Part shown: positions 1 to 8,521 of the stretch, piece by piece
Layout of the letters: the number at the start of each line of letters is the position of its first letter
Numbering within the stretch: position 1 is the stretch's first letter
Assembly: GCA_964613015.1 (NCBI GenBank)
Contig: CAZTFP010000021.1
Location: 1 to 21,578, forward strand
Reading direction: 5' to 3'
Length of the DNA stretch: 21,578 bases
Source: CAJBLF01 sp964613015
Lineage (GTDB): Bacteria > Patescibacteriota > Gracilibacteria > Absconditabacterales > Absconditicoccaceae
Translations under genes and position numbers: made by a program
Notes under the pieces: generated by a model
The model's input: only the letters and a program-made list of their open reading frames with translations
The model's database searches: none
What the model was told of the DNA's origin: nothing

Positions 1-948
1 ATATTTTGTCCCTGCAACCAATGTTCCCATATCGAGCAAAAATATCCTCTTGTTTTTGAGTTTGTCAGGGACATCGTTTTGGACTATTTTCTGTGCTAAT
101 CATTCTACAATAGCTGTTTTTCCTACGCCAGCTTCTCCGATGAGGAGTGGATTATTTTTGTTTTTCCTCAAAAGGGTATAGATGATTTGATTTATTTCGT
201 TTTGCCTTCAAATTATGGGATCGATCAAACCGTCTTTCACTTCTTTTGTAAGGTCAGTACCGAAGTATTCTATCGTGAGTTTTTTTTCTTCTTTTTTGTT
301 TTTATCTCCTGTAGTGACTGTATTTTCTTTTTCTACGATTTCACTTTCTACGGCATCCAAGAGCATATTGATATTATTCATTTTTTGCATTTTTTCTATT
401 TCCATAAGTTTAATCTTGTTAATATCTAAATTGAACGTTATAAAGATTTTACTCAAGACTTGTAAAAAAGCAAATAGTCACATCTTGATTATCAGTGGGT
501 TTTTATTGAGTTTCTTGTAGTTCTTAACTATGCTTTCTGTGTCAATATGATGAGCATATAAGTGCTTGGTAAATTGATTTGACAAATCATGAAATGATAC
601 AAAAAATAGTATATCGAGATCAAGTGTTTTGGTGGTTTTTTTGATATGTTTTGTAAATTCTTGAGATGTTTTTTTGCTTAGTGGTAAGACTTTGGCTTCT
701 TGTAAGCTTCCTACCATCATAGTTACATTATATTTGTTTTGAAAATATTCTTCCAAAATATCTTCTGACACACCTAGCAACTTCCAAAAAATACTATTGA
801 GATCGTGGTGTTTTAGAAACATAGAAATTCCCCAAAAAAGATCTTCACCATGAATAGTTCTTTGGTTGTTGGTAAAAGCTAGTGTATTTGCGTGAGTTAT
901 GCATGAGCTGGAATTGTCTGTTAGAAGTGTTTCTATCTGTGAAAACAT
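1..948 (-). CDS. ClpA/ClpB-family AAA+ unfoldase, N-terminal part (cut by window edge)
   Basis: ATP-driven protein unfoldase or disaggregase of the ClpA/B/C class, acting in cytosolic protein quality control. Only the first 316 residues are visible; the frame runs off at base 1. Residues 1-155 form a divergent Clp N-type region, followed by a charged Lys/Glu linker. The first AAA+ module then begins (GTDLTKEVKDGLIDPIIGRQ), with a clear Walker A GEAGVGKTAIVEGLAQ and the family motif LDMGTLVAGTKY just before the edge. Three in-frame TGA codons are read as Gly, including the G of the IIGRQ and VEGLA motifs. ATG at 948 is the chosen start; there is no clear Shine-Dalgarno. The gene diverges from alr across a 250-bp region that holds repeated operator-like motifs. 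Whether it is ClpB or ClpC cannot be settled without the middle domain and C terminus. Confidence 0.9.
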
Positions 949-979
949 GCCGTTCAGAATTCAATATAAAATTGATATT

Positions 980-1066
980 TATCTACAGTATTTTTTTGAA
1001 AGTTAAATTCAATAGCACTACATACTGTAGATACATAAATATCTAAAATATATCTATACTGTTGAT
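980..1066. promoter_or_regulatory. Repeated 12-bp operator-like motif between clp and alr
   Basis: TATCTACAGTAT (980-991) and its exact reverse complement ATACTGTAGATA (1022-1033) form a perfect 12-bp inverted repeat with a 30-bp spacer. A third, near-identical copy, ATACTGTTGAT, lies at 1056-1066 in the same orientation as the second (10 of 11 matches). Site spacings are about 42 and 34 bp. The motifs sit between two divergent genes, closer to the clp start, which suits a transcription factor binding several half-sites. The motif resembles neither CIRCE nor the CtsR heptads, and the regulator is unknown. The pair could also simply form a weak hairpin. Confidence 0.4.
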
Positions 1067-1198
1067 TTTTTAAGCTTTTCTTGATTATTTTATCTTTATT
1101 ATTACTCTTACTTTAGCTCAAAGTGTAAAATATACTCAAACAATGTAGTCTTTATTATCATTCTTCGTTACTGATTTTTAGTTGTTAGTCATATACTC

Positions 1199-2335
1199 AT
1201 GCTATGATTTTTGAGATCATTATTTAGTCCTAGTGTTACCCCTATGAATATTATCTGGTTACGCAAAAAAGTGCTTCTCCAAAATTTAGTCTATCTTCAA
1301 TCTCTTCAACCTCAATCTGCTATTTTTCCCGTACTTAAATCCAATGCTTATGGTCACGGACTCAAACAAATTACGAAAATGCTTTCCAGAACTGATGTGC
1401 CGTATATAGCTGTAGATAGCTATCCTGAATATGTTGTTGTCAAAAAGCATTCTTCTCTTCCTATTTTGATTTTGTGAGAAACCTTGCTCGAAAATTACAA
1501 AAAATTTGATCATAAAAATACTACGTTTTGTGTATATAATATATGAACTATCAGATACTTATGAAGATTGGGCAAAAAAACCAAAATTCATCTTTTTTTC
1601 AATACAGGTATGAATAGAGAGGGTATTCAAGAGGATATATTGCCTACTCTTATCAACGAGCTACAAAGCCACCCAAATCTTATCATCGAATGAGTTCTGT
1701 CTCATTTTTTTGATGCTGATAATATGTCAAATACTACTATCAACCATCAGATTCAAACTTTTAAACGTATGTATTATAAAATTTTAGATGCTTGATTTAC
1801 TCCACATCGAAGACATATCGGCAATAGTGCGGCTATGTTTAAAATTACCGATGATTTTTTTAATGCTTATAGACCGTGATTGGCTTTGTATGGCTACAAT
1901 CCTTTGGATATTCAAGATTCACTCTACAAACATGGAAATAATCTTTTGCCGGTTCTTTCTATTACTTCTAGAGTTATGAGTCTACAAACCGTTCGACCAG
2001 GGGAGTGAGTAAGTTATCATCACGAATATAGACCAAGCGATAAAGAAACTGTTGCTACTATTCCGTTTTGATACGCTGAAGGACTTGCAAGAACTGCTTC
2101 AGGTAAAATATTTATTAAATATCGTAAAACGTTTTTCCACCAAGTAGGAACCATTTGTATGAATCTTTCTACATATGTGGTTGATGATTCTGTGCATATC
2201 GGTGATGAGATAGAAATTATTTCAGACAATCCTCGTGCAAAAAATTCCATGATGAATTTAGCTGAACAGACTGGAACAATCGTCTATGAATCGTTGGTAA
2301 AACTTGATAAAGGAATCAGAAGAGAAATTGTTTAA
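1199..2335 (+). CDS. alr: Alanine racemase
   Basis: PLP-dependent interconversion of L- and D-alanine, which supplies D-Ala for peptidoglycan. The protein has 378 residues, a normal length for the family. The PLP lysine is K47 in VLKSNAYGHG. Also visible are HIGNSAA, the RPGLALYGY block, the second catalytic base Y273 in the VSYHH motif (VSYG in most members), the IPFGYAEGLART segment and GTICMNLS. Nine TGA codons are read as Gly, several at family glycines (the G of RPGLALYG, PFGYAEG). ATG 1199 (MLGFLRSLF) is the chosen start and needs TGA = Gly at codon 3; ATG 1244 is a possible shorter start. The ZIP transporter gene follows 45 bp downstream on the same strand, probably as one transcript ending at the 3140-3177 terminator. 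Confidence 0.95.
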
Positions 2336-2380
2336 ATTTCTAACTTTCAAATATTTGCATTTTATATGGTAATATAGTGA

Positions 2381-3106
2381 ATGAATTCAACAATTTTGAT
2401 TCTTGCATGAGTGACGTTTTTCTCAACACTTTTGGGGTGATTGATTATATTCAGATTTAGAAAAAATCTTCATTACTTTTTCGCTTTTGCTGCTGGAAGT
2501 CTTATAGCTGTTGCACTTTTGGATTTACTTCCCGAAAGCATTGAACTCTCTAGGACCATCAATTTCCCTATAAGATATCTGATGATTGTTGTTGTCTGTT
2601 CTTTCTTTCTCTATAGTTTTTTGGAGAGATTCTTTGCTACTCATGAACTTGATCACTCTCATGATGAACATGGTCATGTTATGGGTCCTATATGAGCAGG
2701 AAGCTTGGTATTCCATAGTTTTTTTGATGGTGTAGCTATCTGAGCATCATTTCATATAGGTTTTGCTGTTGGGTTGATTGTCGCTTTTGCGGTAATCGCT
2801 CATGACTTCACTGATTGAATAAATACTGTCATTATTATGCTCAAAAACAAACAGAGTAAGAAAATGGTACTTACCTTTCTTTTCTTAGATGCATTAGCTC
2901 CTGTGATTGGACTTATAGTAACTTCTACTATTTTTGTCCCACAAAAGATACTTGCTATTATTCTCGCGCTCTTTGTTGGGGAGTTTCTCTATATTGGCGC
3001 ATCGACATTGCTTCCTGAAACCAAAAAGCATCCTTCCAAATGAATGCTATTATCAATGGCGTTGTGAATCTGATTGATATTATTAGTTACTTCGCTTATT
3101 ACGTAA
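2381..3106 (+). CDS. ZIP-family divalent metal transporter
   Basis: Integral membrane carrier for Zn2+ or another divalent metal. The protein has 241 residues and about eight hydrophobic segments. ZIP hallmarks are HSFFDGVAIGASF (H112), the metal-site helix, and AVIAHDFTDGINT (H141, D142), which takes the place of the usual HEIPEG motif. A histidine-rich loop HELDHSHDEHGH (residues 88-99) lies between the third and fourth helices, as in many ZIPs, and may bind or sense metal. Eight TGA codons are read as Gly, including the G of VAIG and of TDG. The stop is TAA at 3104. It lies downstream of alr on the same strand and upstream of a bidirectional terminator. The metal specificity cannot be read from the sequence. 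Confidence 0.9.
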
Positions 3107-3139
3107 TTATTATTTATAGCTACTTGTTGTTTATTATGT

Positions 3140-3177
3140 AAAAAAAGTTCCTCGTATACGAGAAACTCTGTTTTTTT
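3140..3177. terminator. Bidirectional intrinsic terminator
   Basis: Stem GTTCCTCG (3147-3154), loop TATA, arm CGAGAAAC (3159-3166), with one mismatch, flanked by seven A on the left and seven T on the right. It can end transcription from both sides between the convergent zip gene and the minus-strand membrane protein gene. The stop codon of the latter lies inside the T-run. Confidence 0.7.
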
Positions 3178-3673
3178 AGATTCTTTGTGGTTTGAGTTCA
3201 ATATGATGTATTCTTTTTTTTCGTTCGATTACGAATGCTCCCATAATGGGTGCTGATATTGATGTAAGCCATACCATATTTATCAAACTTGCATGTAATT
3301 GATTTATGTTTACCCCAAAATTAATGAAGTAAAAAAATCCTAATCTCAGACAATATGTGGATACATAGACACTTATGAATATAATCGTAAATGCTATATA
3401 TTTTAATATTATCCGTTTGAATCCTCGTAAGGGAACAAACATTGTTTTTTCCTCGATTTTATTATTGCTCCATATGAGCTTCCTTTCATACCATCCACAC
3501 AAAAAATATTCTATAATAAGTGCGGATCCTTGTATGATTAGACTTGTCCATGGATTAATTCCAATCCAAAGAAAATGATAGAAAAAAGAAATACCATTCC
3601 AAAAGGTCACAATAACCCTTGAGACAGTAAACCATGTAACGAACATTTCCTTAAATTCTTTACATTTTTTCAT
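3176..3673 (-). CDS. Unknown four-helix integral membrane protein
   Basis: I do not recognise the family. The 165-residue protein has a basic, probably cytoplasmic N terminus (MKKCKEFKE) and four likely membrane helices at about residues 14-38, 42-62, 90-113 and 128-149. A short loop between helices 2 and 3 carries ERKLIWSNNKIEEKT, and the C-terminal tail is basic (ERKKRIHH). It is one of the few genes here with no in-frame TGA. The stop is TAA. It follows rsmG on the same strand after 59 bp, so the two may be cotranscribed. No catalytic or transport signature is visible. Confidence 0.7.
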   Translation of the reverse strand: MKKCKEFKEMFVTWFTVSRVIVTFWNGISFFYHFLWIGINPWTSLIIQGSALIIEYFLCGWYERKLIWSNNKIEEKTMFVPLRGFKRIILKYIAFTIIFISVYVSTYCLRLGFFYFINFGVNINQLHASLINMVWLTSISAPIMGAFVIERKKRIHHIELKPQRI

Positions 3674-3732
3674 TATTTTTTTTATTTTTTTTTGACTCTT
3701 TTTATATGCTTATTTTACTATAAAGCAAGGTG

Positions 3733-4308
3733 CTAGATTTTCTTTAATACATAGATGACTCTTTGGATATCTTCCTCAAAAAGCTTGTATGTATGCTTCT
3801 TTTGTACAACAAAACGATATTTTTTACCAAAATGAACAATATCCTGACTTTCTTCTGGACTGTATTGCTTGTATAAGACTAAACGGCCTCCTTTTTTGAC
3901 GAGATGATGGACTTGAGGAAGTAATTTATCTATATATCCGACTGCTCTAGCAGTAACGAAGTCATATTGTTCCTTATGATCTTCTGCTCTGGTTCGTAGT
4001 GCTTTGGCATTTGGTATCTTGAGGCTATCAATCATTTCGTTGATAGCATCTATTTTCTTTCTCGTGGAGTCAATTCCTATACATTGGAGTTCAGGATTAT
4101 TTATTGCTATAGGTAAAAGTGGAAATCATCCTCCTGTTCCTACGTCACAAAGCGTTGATCCTGGCTTGAACACTAGTGCTTTATTGATTTCTAGTGAATC
4201 TTGGATATGTTTGACCCAAATGCCCTCTGGGTCTCTAATGGCTGAAAGATTGGTGCGTGAATTTATCACAATGAACTCATCTATGAGTGCTTTTCGTTTT
4301 TTTTCCAT
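3733..4308 (-). CDS. rsmG: 16S rRNA (guanine-N7)-methyltransferase RsmG (GidB)
   Basis: SAM-dependent methyltransferase that modifies G527 (E. coli numbering) of 16S rRNA. The protein has 191 residues, slightly shorter than the usual 200-215. The SAM-binding loop is CDVGTGGGFP (residues 54-63); its third glycine in a row (residue 61) is encoded by TGA and joins the two halves of the gene. Other family blocks are NLSAIRDPEGIWVKHIQDSL, ELQCIGIDSTRKK, and FVTARAVGYIDKLLPQ, followed by KKGGRLVLYKQ. ATG 4308 is the start; an in-frame TAG lies five codons upstream. The stop is TAG, one of only two in the window. It diverges from the anchored protein gene at 4421. Confidence 0.95.
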
Positions 4309-4420
4309 AGGTAAATCTGCTGCCTAACTAAAGTTTTTGTCTTTTCTTGTGCTCTTGCTTTCTTTCATAAAATCATTATAGTATGTCACTGTATTTGTTT
4401 TTTAGCTATTATATCCCCTT

Positions 4421-5395
4421 ATGGTTATAAGAAATCTGAGACAAAAAAAAATACTAAATAAAAAGGTTCTTTTGTGGTTTGTATTTATTTGTGTGGGAAT
4501 ATATCTTGTGAGTAAATTCCTTACATGAATTACGGAAAGATTGCATCAGACCACACCTTCAAATGATTTATATACTTTGGGAGCTTCACTCACTTTTTCT
4601 GGTAAAATTGATGTAGATAATAATTTTCCTAATTATACGCATTCACTCATTAATAAAGAATGAAAAAAAATTGGGCTTACGAGTTCTACTATCAATCTCA
4701 ATGCATTTATCGGTAAAAAAATAGAACTTGTCGGTAGAGTTAAAAAATATCTTAAATTAACTCCTATCCTGATTGTAGATACTATCAAAATTCCTTATCA
4801 ATGACTTATCATTACTGCAAATAGGTACTTTTTTGTCAAAGACTTTATCTATCTTGATTTCTCTACACAGCCACAGTTGAGTGCTTTTAAATCTTGAAAT
4901 GATATCCAGGTAGTGTCTACTGATATTCCTGTTGTCAGTATTGAACGTTTTGTATGTAGTAAAATTCTTAAGTCTCATGATTGTACCTCTTTAATTGCTG
5001 ATTATATCAAAAATAATAGAGATAATTTTGATTCGTATCGATCGTATACCTTCTATAAACATTGAACGTGATTTTGGGCTACCTTTGATAATAACCTGTT
5101 TGGTTTTTTATTCAAAAATGTTTCTGACGATATGATATTGGATATGTCCAATATGTTTAGGATAGTTAATAAGGATTTTATAGTAGGCAATAAATTGAAA
5201 CTTATCCAGTCTAATTGTCAAAATGATTTTGCTCAGCTTGCTACGATAGATCAACCATCAACACTTACCTATCATGATCCTTATACCATCACGCTTGGAC
5301 TTCAATGACTTGATAGAAAAAATAATCCTGCTACATGCAAGATTACTTTTGATGTTCGAAATGATTGGAATGTTACTAATGTACAGTTTAATTAA
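4421..5395 (+). CDS. Unknown membrane-anchored extracytoplasmic protein
   Basis: I recognise no named family. The 324-residue protein has a basic N terminus (RQKKILNKK) followed by one hydrophobic segment at about residues 16-37, which suggests an N-terminal anchor with the rest outside the membrane. The segment from about residue 98 (GKKIELVGRVKKYLK, then LTPILIVDTIKI) has the look of a small OB-type beta barrel; this is inference only. Cysteines in the distal half (FVCSKIL, HDCTSL, SNCQND, ATCKITF) could form disulfides. Seven TGA codons are read as Gly. There is no lipobox. The gene stands alone between divergent rsmG and convergent greA, and ends just before a strongly paired region. Confidence 0.7.
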
Positions 5396-5400
5396 CGTTA

Positions 5401-5462
5401 TATCAAGACTTAATCGCTTTGCTCATTAAGATCACCTTTGGTGATTATTAAGCGTTTTGATA
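5401..5462. terminator. Nested hairpin region between convergent genes
   Basis: Outer arms TATCAA (5401-5406) and TTGATA (5457-5462), middle arms CTTAAT (5409-5414) and ATTAAG (5447-5452), and an inner hairpin ATCACC-TTT-GGTGAT (5431-5445) can stack into one long structure. It starts six bases after the stop of the anchored protein gene and lies 28 bp beyond the greA stop. A terminator or transcript-end stabiliser is likely, but no T-tract follows directly, so the role is inferred. Confidence 0.4.
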
Positions 5463-5490
5463 TACATATTCTCTAATATCCTTAATTTTC

Positions 5491-5991
5491 TTATTTTACA
5501 TCTAATATCCTTATCTCTTTTCTGTCGTTATTGAGTCTCATTTTTACGAGATCTCATGTTTTTTTTCATTTTATTGCCAATCCCAATGGTGATTCAAGTG
5601 ATATTTTGATGGAATCTTTTACTGTTTTGAAATTTTTGTCAAATTCCATAGTAGTTTCTCAGGTACCCACAATGGTTACGTTATATATATCATCGTTATC
5701 CATTTGAACAGTAACTTTGGAACCGTAATCAATCATTTTTTCTGATTTACTTTTTTTCTCTTCTTTGATAATTTCTACGTCCTCGATCAATGTTTCTATT
5801 TCACCGATTCTCGAATTGATAAAGTCTTTATCCTCGAGTGCAGATTTATATTCAAAGTTTTCTGAAAGATCTCCCATGGCTTTAGCCTCTCCTAATCTTT
5901 CCAAAATCCCAGGAAGTTTTACTTTTTTCAATTCATTGAGTTCTTGGACCAGTTGTTCATATCCCTCTTTGGTAAGATAATTTTTTTTCAT
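5491..5991 (-). CDS. greA: Transcription elongation factor GreA
   Basis: Binds the RNA polymerase secondary channel and stimulates cleavage of backtracked RNA. The protein has 166 residues, close to the usual 158. The N-terminal coiled coil spans about residues 1-75, with the conserved tip GDLSENFEY (D41, E44) that places the acidic residues near the active site. The C-terminal FKBP-like domain contains YGSKVTV and ISLESPLGLAIKGKKTGD. Three TGA codons are read as Gly (residue 111 and in KGKKTGD); without them the gene would lose its last third. The stop is TAA at 5491. It lies 33 bp downstream of the HPF-like gene on the same strand, probably in one transcript. Confidence 0.95.
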
Positions 5992-6024
5992 AACTATACT
6001 ATTGTAAATGACTAAAAAGTATGT

Positions 6025-6375
6025 TTATTTCTTTGGTTTGTTAGGCTTTTCTGATTTATTTGAAAGATGTGTCTTAAAGTGTTCAAATGCGTGATTTGGA
6101 ATGTCTTCTATAATTTTAAATCCACCTTCTCCTGTAGACCAGGTGAATATTTTTCCGTCGTAGGTAAATGTGAAGTCTCCTTGCCATTTTCCTTGTTTGT
6201 TTTTCTTGATAACATAATCTATTCTAATCTCTGCAGTTTCTTTATTGGCATAAATTTTCTTAAAATATGAATCCATTTTTCCTTCAAGGTTTTTTTGAAC
6301 AATTTCTTTTACAATTTCTTGCATGTTTGTCGGAACATCGATGAATTGGTATGAAATCACTGGGTTTTTCGCCAT
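6025..6375 (-). CDS. Possible ribosome-hibernation factor (HPF/RaiA-like)
   Basis: The 116-residue protein has the layout of the HPF/RaiA fold: a first strand (ISYQFIDVP), an amphipathic helix ending in EGKMDSYFKKIYANK, alternating strands (AEIRIDYVIKKNKQGKWQGD, then FTFTYDGKIFTW), and a second helix (DIPNHAFEHFKTHLSNK) with a Lys/Pro-rich tail. Known members bind the 30S decoding region and inactivate ribosomes in stress. The match rests on pattern and size, not on a diagnostic motif, so this is a moderate call. It has no in-frame TGA and ends in TAA. It lies between the Nudix gene and greA. Confidence 0.5.
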   Translation of the reverse strand: MAKNPVISYQFIDVPTNMQEIVKEIVQKNLEGKMDSYFKKIYANKETAEIRIDYVIKKNKQGKWQGDFTFTYDGKIFTWSTGEGGFKIIEDIPNHAFEHFKTHLSNKSEKPNKPKK

Positions 6376-6511
6376 TTTCTAAGAAATATAATATAAAAAA
6401 ACTACTACTTACTCTATACATTTCTATGCCCATAGTTAGCCGATATACTTTTGGCTTTCCGTTAATGGTATACTTAATTAGCCAAAAAATTCAATTGTAT
6501 TTTCTTGGGTT

Positions 6512-7012
6512 TTATCCCAGTTTGTTGATAAAATCTTTTTTAATGTTCTGATTCTTTTGCCCATCCTTGATAAGTGAATAACTTTTTCTTATCAATTCTC
6601 TAATATCCTGATAATAAATAAGCGCCAATACTTCATTAAGTGTACATCGTTTGTGGATACCAATATATCCTTCTGCACGTTCTATTTTGACAAAATCTGG
6701 ATTTCATGCATATTCCATGAGAAAATAGGTTACATCTTTGTTCATCTGCCCTTTGTTGTTTTCTGTATTTCTTAATTGTGTAGTTCATAACTGTTGTTTT
6801 ATTCTCATTTGATTTATAGGAATTCCTGTCTCTTCGCTTACCTCTCTCAGTGCGGTTTTCTGTATATCTTCGTTCCCTTGTATTTTTCCTTTGGGAGCTA
6901 CTCGTTCTATCTTCCCACTTAGAGCATGTCTTTTGATAAGGAGGTATCTAGGTTCTCAATCTGAAGCAATAAAATAAACAATTCATCAAGCGCTTTGAAT
7001 AATCGGTGACAT
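6512..7012 (-). CDS. Nudix hydrolase (Ap4A/NTP pyrophosphohydrolase type)
   Basis: Hydrolyses a nucleoside diphosphate linked to another moiety; the opening SAGGIVYFIA and PRYLLIKRH resemble the Ap4A-hydrolase branch. The Nudix box occupies residues 42-64 (GKIQGNE, then seven residues, then REVSEETGI) and is complete, with both metal-binding glutamates. The usual W-x-x-PKG block appears as RVAPKGK. The 166-residue protein uses five TGA codons as Gly, two of them in a row in the SAGG motif. The start at ATG 7012 is fixed by an in-frame TAG two codons upstream; an overlapping ATG at 7023 is in another frame. The stop is TAA. The substrate is not determined. Confidence 0.9.
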
Positions 7013-7080
7013 ATTCTATTCATAAAATAACTAAAAAAATCTGAGATAGTATACGGAGGAGTATAGAAAATATGTGCATA

Positions 7081-7470
7081 TTATACATTATTTTTTCATA
7101 AAATTCGTTTACTAATTCATTGAAATGTTTGTCCAAGGAGATTCCCTTTTTGTGATTCGTTTAAACTTTTTGGAATATTTTCTCCTGCAGGAAGTCTGTC
7201 TTTTTTTTCAGGATTATTCTGTGCAAATTCTTCTCATTGTTGCTTTCGTCATGATATTATTTTAGTATTCTTTGTTTCTCCTTCTTTTTTTGTTTCAACT
7301 CCTTTGTTTCATTGTATTTCTACAATTAAATTGTCTGCTTGTTTGCGCTCATCTTCAGTTTGTGCTTTACCAATTTCTTTTCATTTGAGTAAATTTTCAT
7401 AGGTATTTATCTTGTTCTCGGTTCCTCATGAAGTAGCCTTTTCTATACTTTTCTGCTCTATATCTGCCAT
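7081..7470 (-). CDS. Unknown hydrophilic, probably disordered protein downstream of hrcA
   Basis: Not recognised. The 129-residue protein is dominated by Lys, Glu, Gln and Asn, with no hydrophobic core segment and no predicted membrane helix (for example MADIEQKSIEKATSGGTENK at the start and EFAQNNPEKKDRLPAGENIP further on). Seven Gly residues are encoded by TGA, a high load for its size. It starts ten bases after the hrcA stop, so it is very likely cotranscribed with hrcA and might relate to stress, but it is not GrpE, DnaK or DnaJ. It would be missed entirely by a standard-code gene finder. Confidence 0.65.
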
Positions 7471-7480
7471 GCTAAAAATG

Positions 7481-8152
7481 TTATCTATCTAAAGATTGTA
7501 ATATTTTTTGAAATATTGCTAGATTTTGTTTGTAATTTACTCTTGTGGGTCCTATAATACACAACATACAATCATATTCTTCCACGGTAATCTTTGTATA
7601 TAAACACGAAATTAGTGTTTTCTGATCTTCTATGAAAGTATAATATATTTGATTCCTTTTGAGTATTTTGCTATCGATAAATTTTACTATTCTTTTTTCT
7701 TCGATGAAGCGAATAATACTTCTTGTCGTATGATATTCATCTACCATATCGTCTCTCAAGAGGTTATTGATTCCGAGATAATAATATTCATCATTTCTGA
7801 GAAATCCTACAACGACTCCATCAGCTAAAGCCCCTATACTTTCTACTAATTCTTTCAATCAGCTTCTTACTTTGATGACTTCGTCCTGTTTCTCATCTTC
7901 TTGGACGACAAGATAATTTTGTATATATGCAGTCAATCATTGTACGGTAGGAACCCTTCCAGAACTATTGTATGGTTGATAGACCATGCCCGCTTTTTCG
8001 AGCATATTTAAATATTTCCTCAATGTAGAAGGAGCATATTCTGCATCTTCCAGTGAATGTAAAAACTTTGAGCCTACGGGCTCTCCTTTGTTGATATAAT
8101 TATCAATAACTACATCAAGTAGAGCTAAGAGTTTTTGATCGAAATCTACCAT
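7481..8152 (-). CDS. hrcA: HrcA-like heat-shock repressor, short form
   Basis: Winged-helix repressor of class I heat-shock genes, which elsewhere binds CIRCE operators. The N-terminal part matches HrcA well: LLALLDVVIDNYINKGEPVG, then EYAPSTLRKYLNMLEKAGMV and PYNSSGRVPT. The C-terminal part is GAF-like (VGFLRNDEYYYLGINNLL; LCIIGPTRVNYKQNLAIFQK). It has 223 residues against roughly 340 in typical members, so the inserted dimerisation domain appears to be missing or much reduced. Two TGA codons are read as Gly, at 7937 and 7859. The start is ATG 8152 and the stop TAA. A promoter-like pair lies at 8205-8232. No CIRCE sequence is visible in the window. Confidence 0.85.
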
Positions 8153-8204
8153 TGCTGAAATTTCAGTATCTATCGTGTAAAATTCTTTATTTTTTGTTGT
8201 TTTG

Positions 8205-8232
8205 ACTATATAGTTCTCTTATAGATTTTCAA
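8205..8232 (-). promoter_or_regulatory. Likely hrcA promoter
   Basis: On the minus strand, TTGAAA (8227-8232) and TATAGT (8205-8210) are spaced by 16 bp, with about 50 bp of leader before the hrcA ATG. The match to the housekeeping consensus is fair; nothing experimental supports it. Confidence 0.4.
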
Positions 8233-8315
8233 GTACTTTTGCTAAAAAGCATATTAATTGTTCCGCAGCCTTACTTTTTTTTATCGTCTCGTCGGTTGGA
8301 CCTTATAAACGCTTC

Positions 8316-8366
8316 GCTAGACTTCCTTTTTAATATTGACTCAAAAAGGAAGTAAAAAATTCTAGC
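8316..8366. repeat. Perfect 11-bp inverted repeat upstream of hrcA, with outer arms
   Basis: ACTTCCTTTTT (8321-8331) and AAAAAGGAAGT (8343-8353) are exact reverse complements around an 11-bp spacer. A second pair, GCTAG (8316-8320) and CTAGC (8362-8366), can extend it past a bulge of about eight bases. It lies about 165 bp upstream of the hrcA start and 85 bp upstream of the proposed promoter. No T-tract follows on either strand, so it is not a classical terminator. It could be an operator or part of a structured leader RNA. Confidence 0.5.
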
Positions 8367-8398
8367 CAGATGCAAATTCAATAATCTGTCTTTTCATT

Positions 8399-8518
8399 AT
8401 GCAAGATTTGTTCATCTTTCTTTGTTCGCATACATTCGTATGACTCACTTCAGTTCGATTATATTGATTGCTTCAAATTTGGGAAGTGTCTAGTCATGCA
8501 TCTTGCGTTTGTTTTTTT
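8399..8518 (+). ncRNA. Candidate structured small RNA
   Basis: Within the 413-bp gene-free gap 8153-8565, the plus strand shows a long-range closing stem ATGCAAGAT (8399-8407) with ATCTTGCGT (8500-8508). It is followed at once by TTTGTTTTTTT, as at the end of an intrinsically terminated RNA. Inside are a hairpin CATAC-ATTC-GTATG (8429-8442) and a stem GACTCACTTC with GAAGTG and AGTC (8442-8451 with 8483-8495). No coding frame of useful length fits. It does not match the conserved cores of SRP RNA, tmRNA, RNase P RNA or tRNA. I see no convincing promoter, so the call is tentative. Confidence 0.3.
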
Positions 8519-8521
8519 AGT

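Noticed and set aside
1012..1020. CIRCE-like half-site ATAGCACTA upstream of clp
   Set aside because: The second half-site GAGTGCTAA is missing at the expected 9-bp distance, so this is probably chance.
1199..2335. Broken alanine racemase pseudogene split by several TGA stops
   Set aside because: All breaks are TGA in one frame, fall at family glycines, and the same pattern occurs in nearly every gene here; reading UGA as Gly gives an intact enzyme.
8230..8260. CIRCE-like half-site TTTTGCTAA upstream of hrcA
   Set aside because: Only TGCTAA matches and no inverted partner TTAGCA lies at a suitable distance.
8451..8473. T-loop-like string AGTTCGATT suggesting a tRNA
   Set aside because: The flanking bases do not form a T-stem and no acceptor or anticodon arm can be drawn around it.
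8399..8518. SRP RNA, tmRNA or 6S RNA in the hrcA upstream gap
   Set aside because: The SRP GGAAG-type core, the tmRNA tRNA-like ends and a 6S-like open bubble are not recognisable; kept only as an unnamed RNA candidate.
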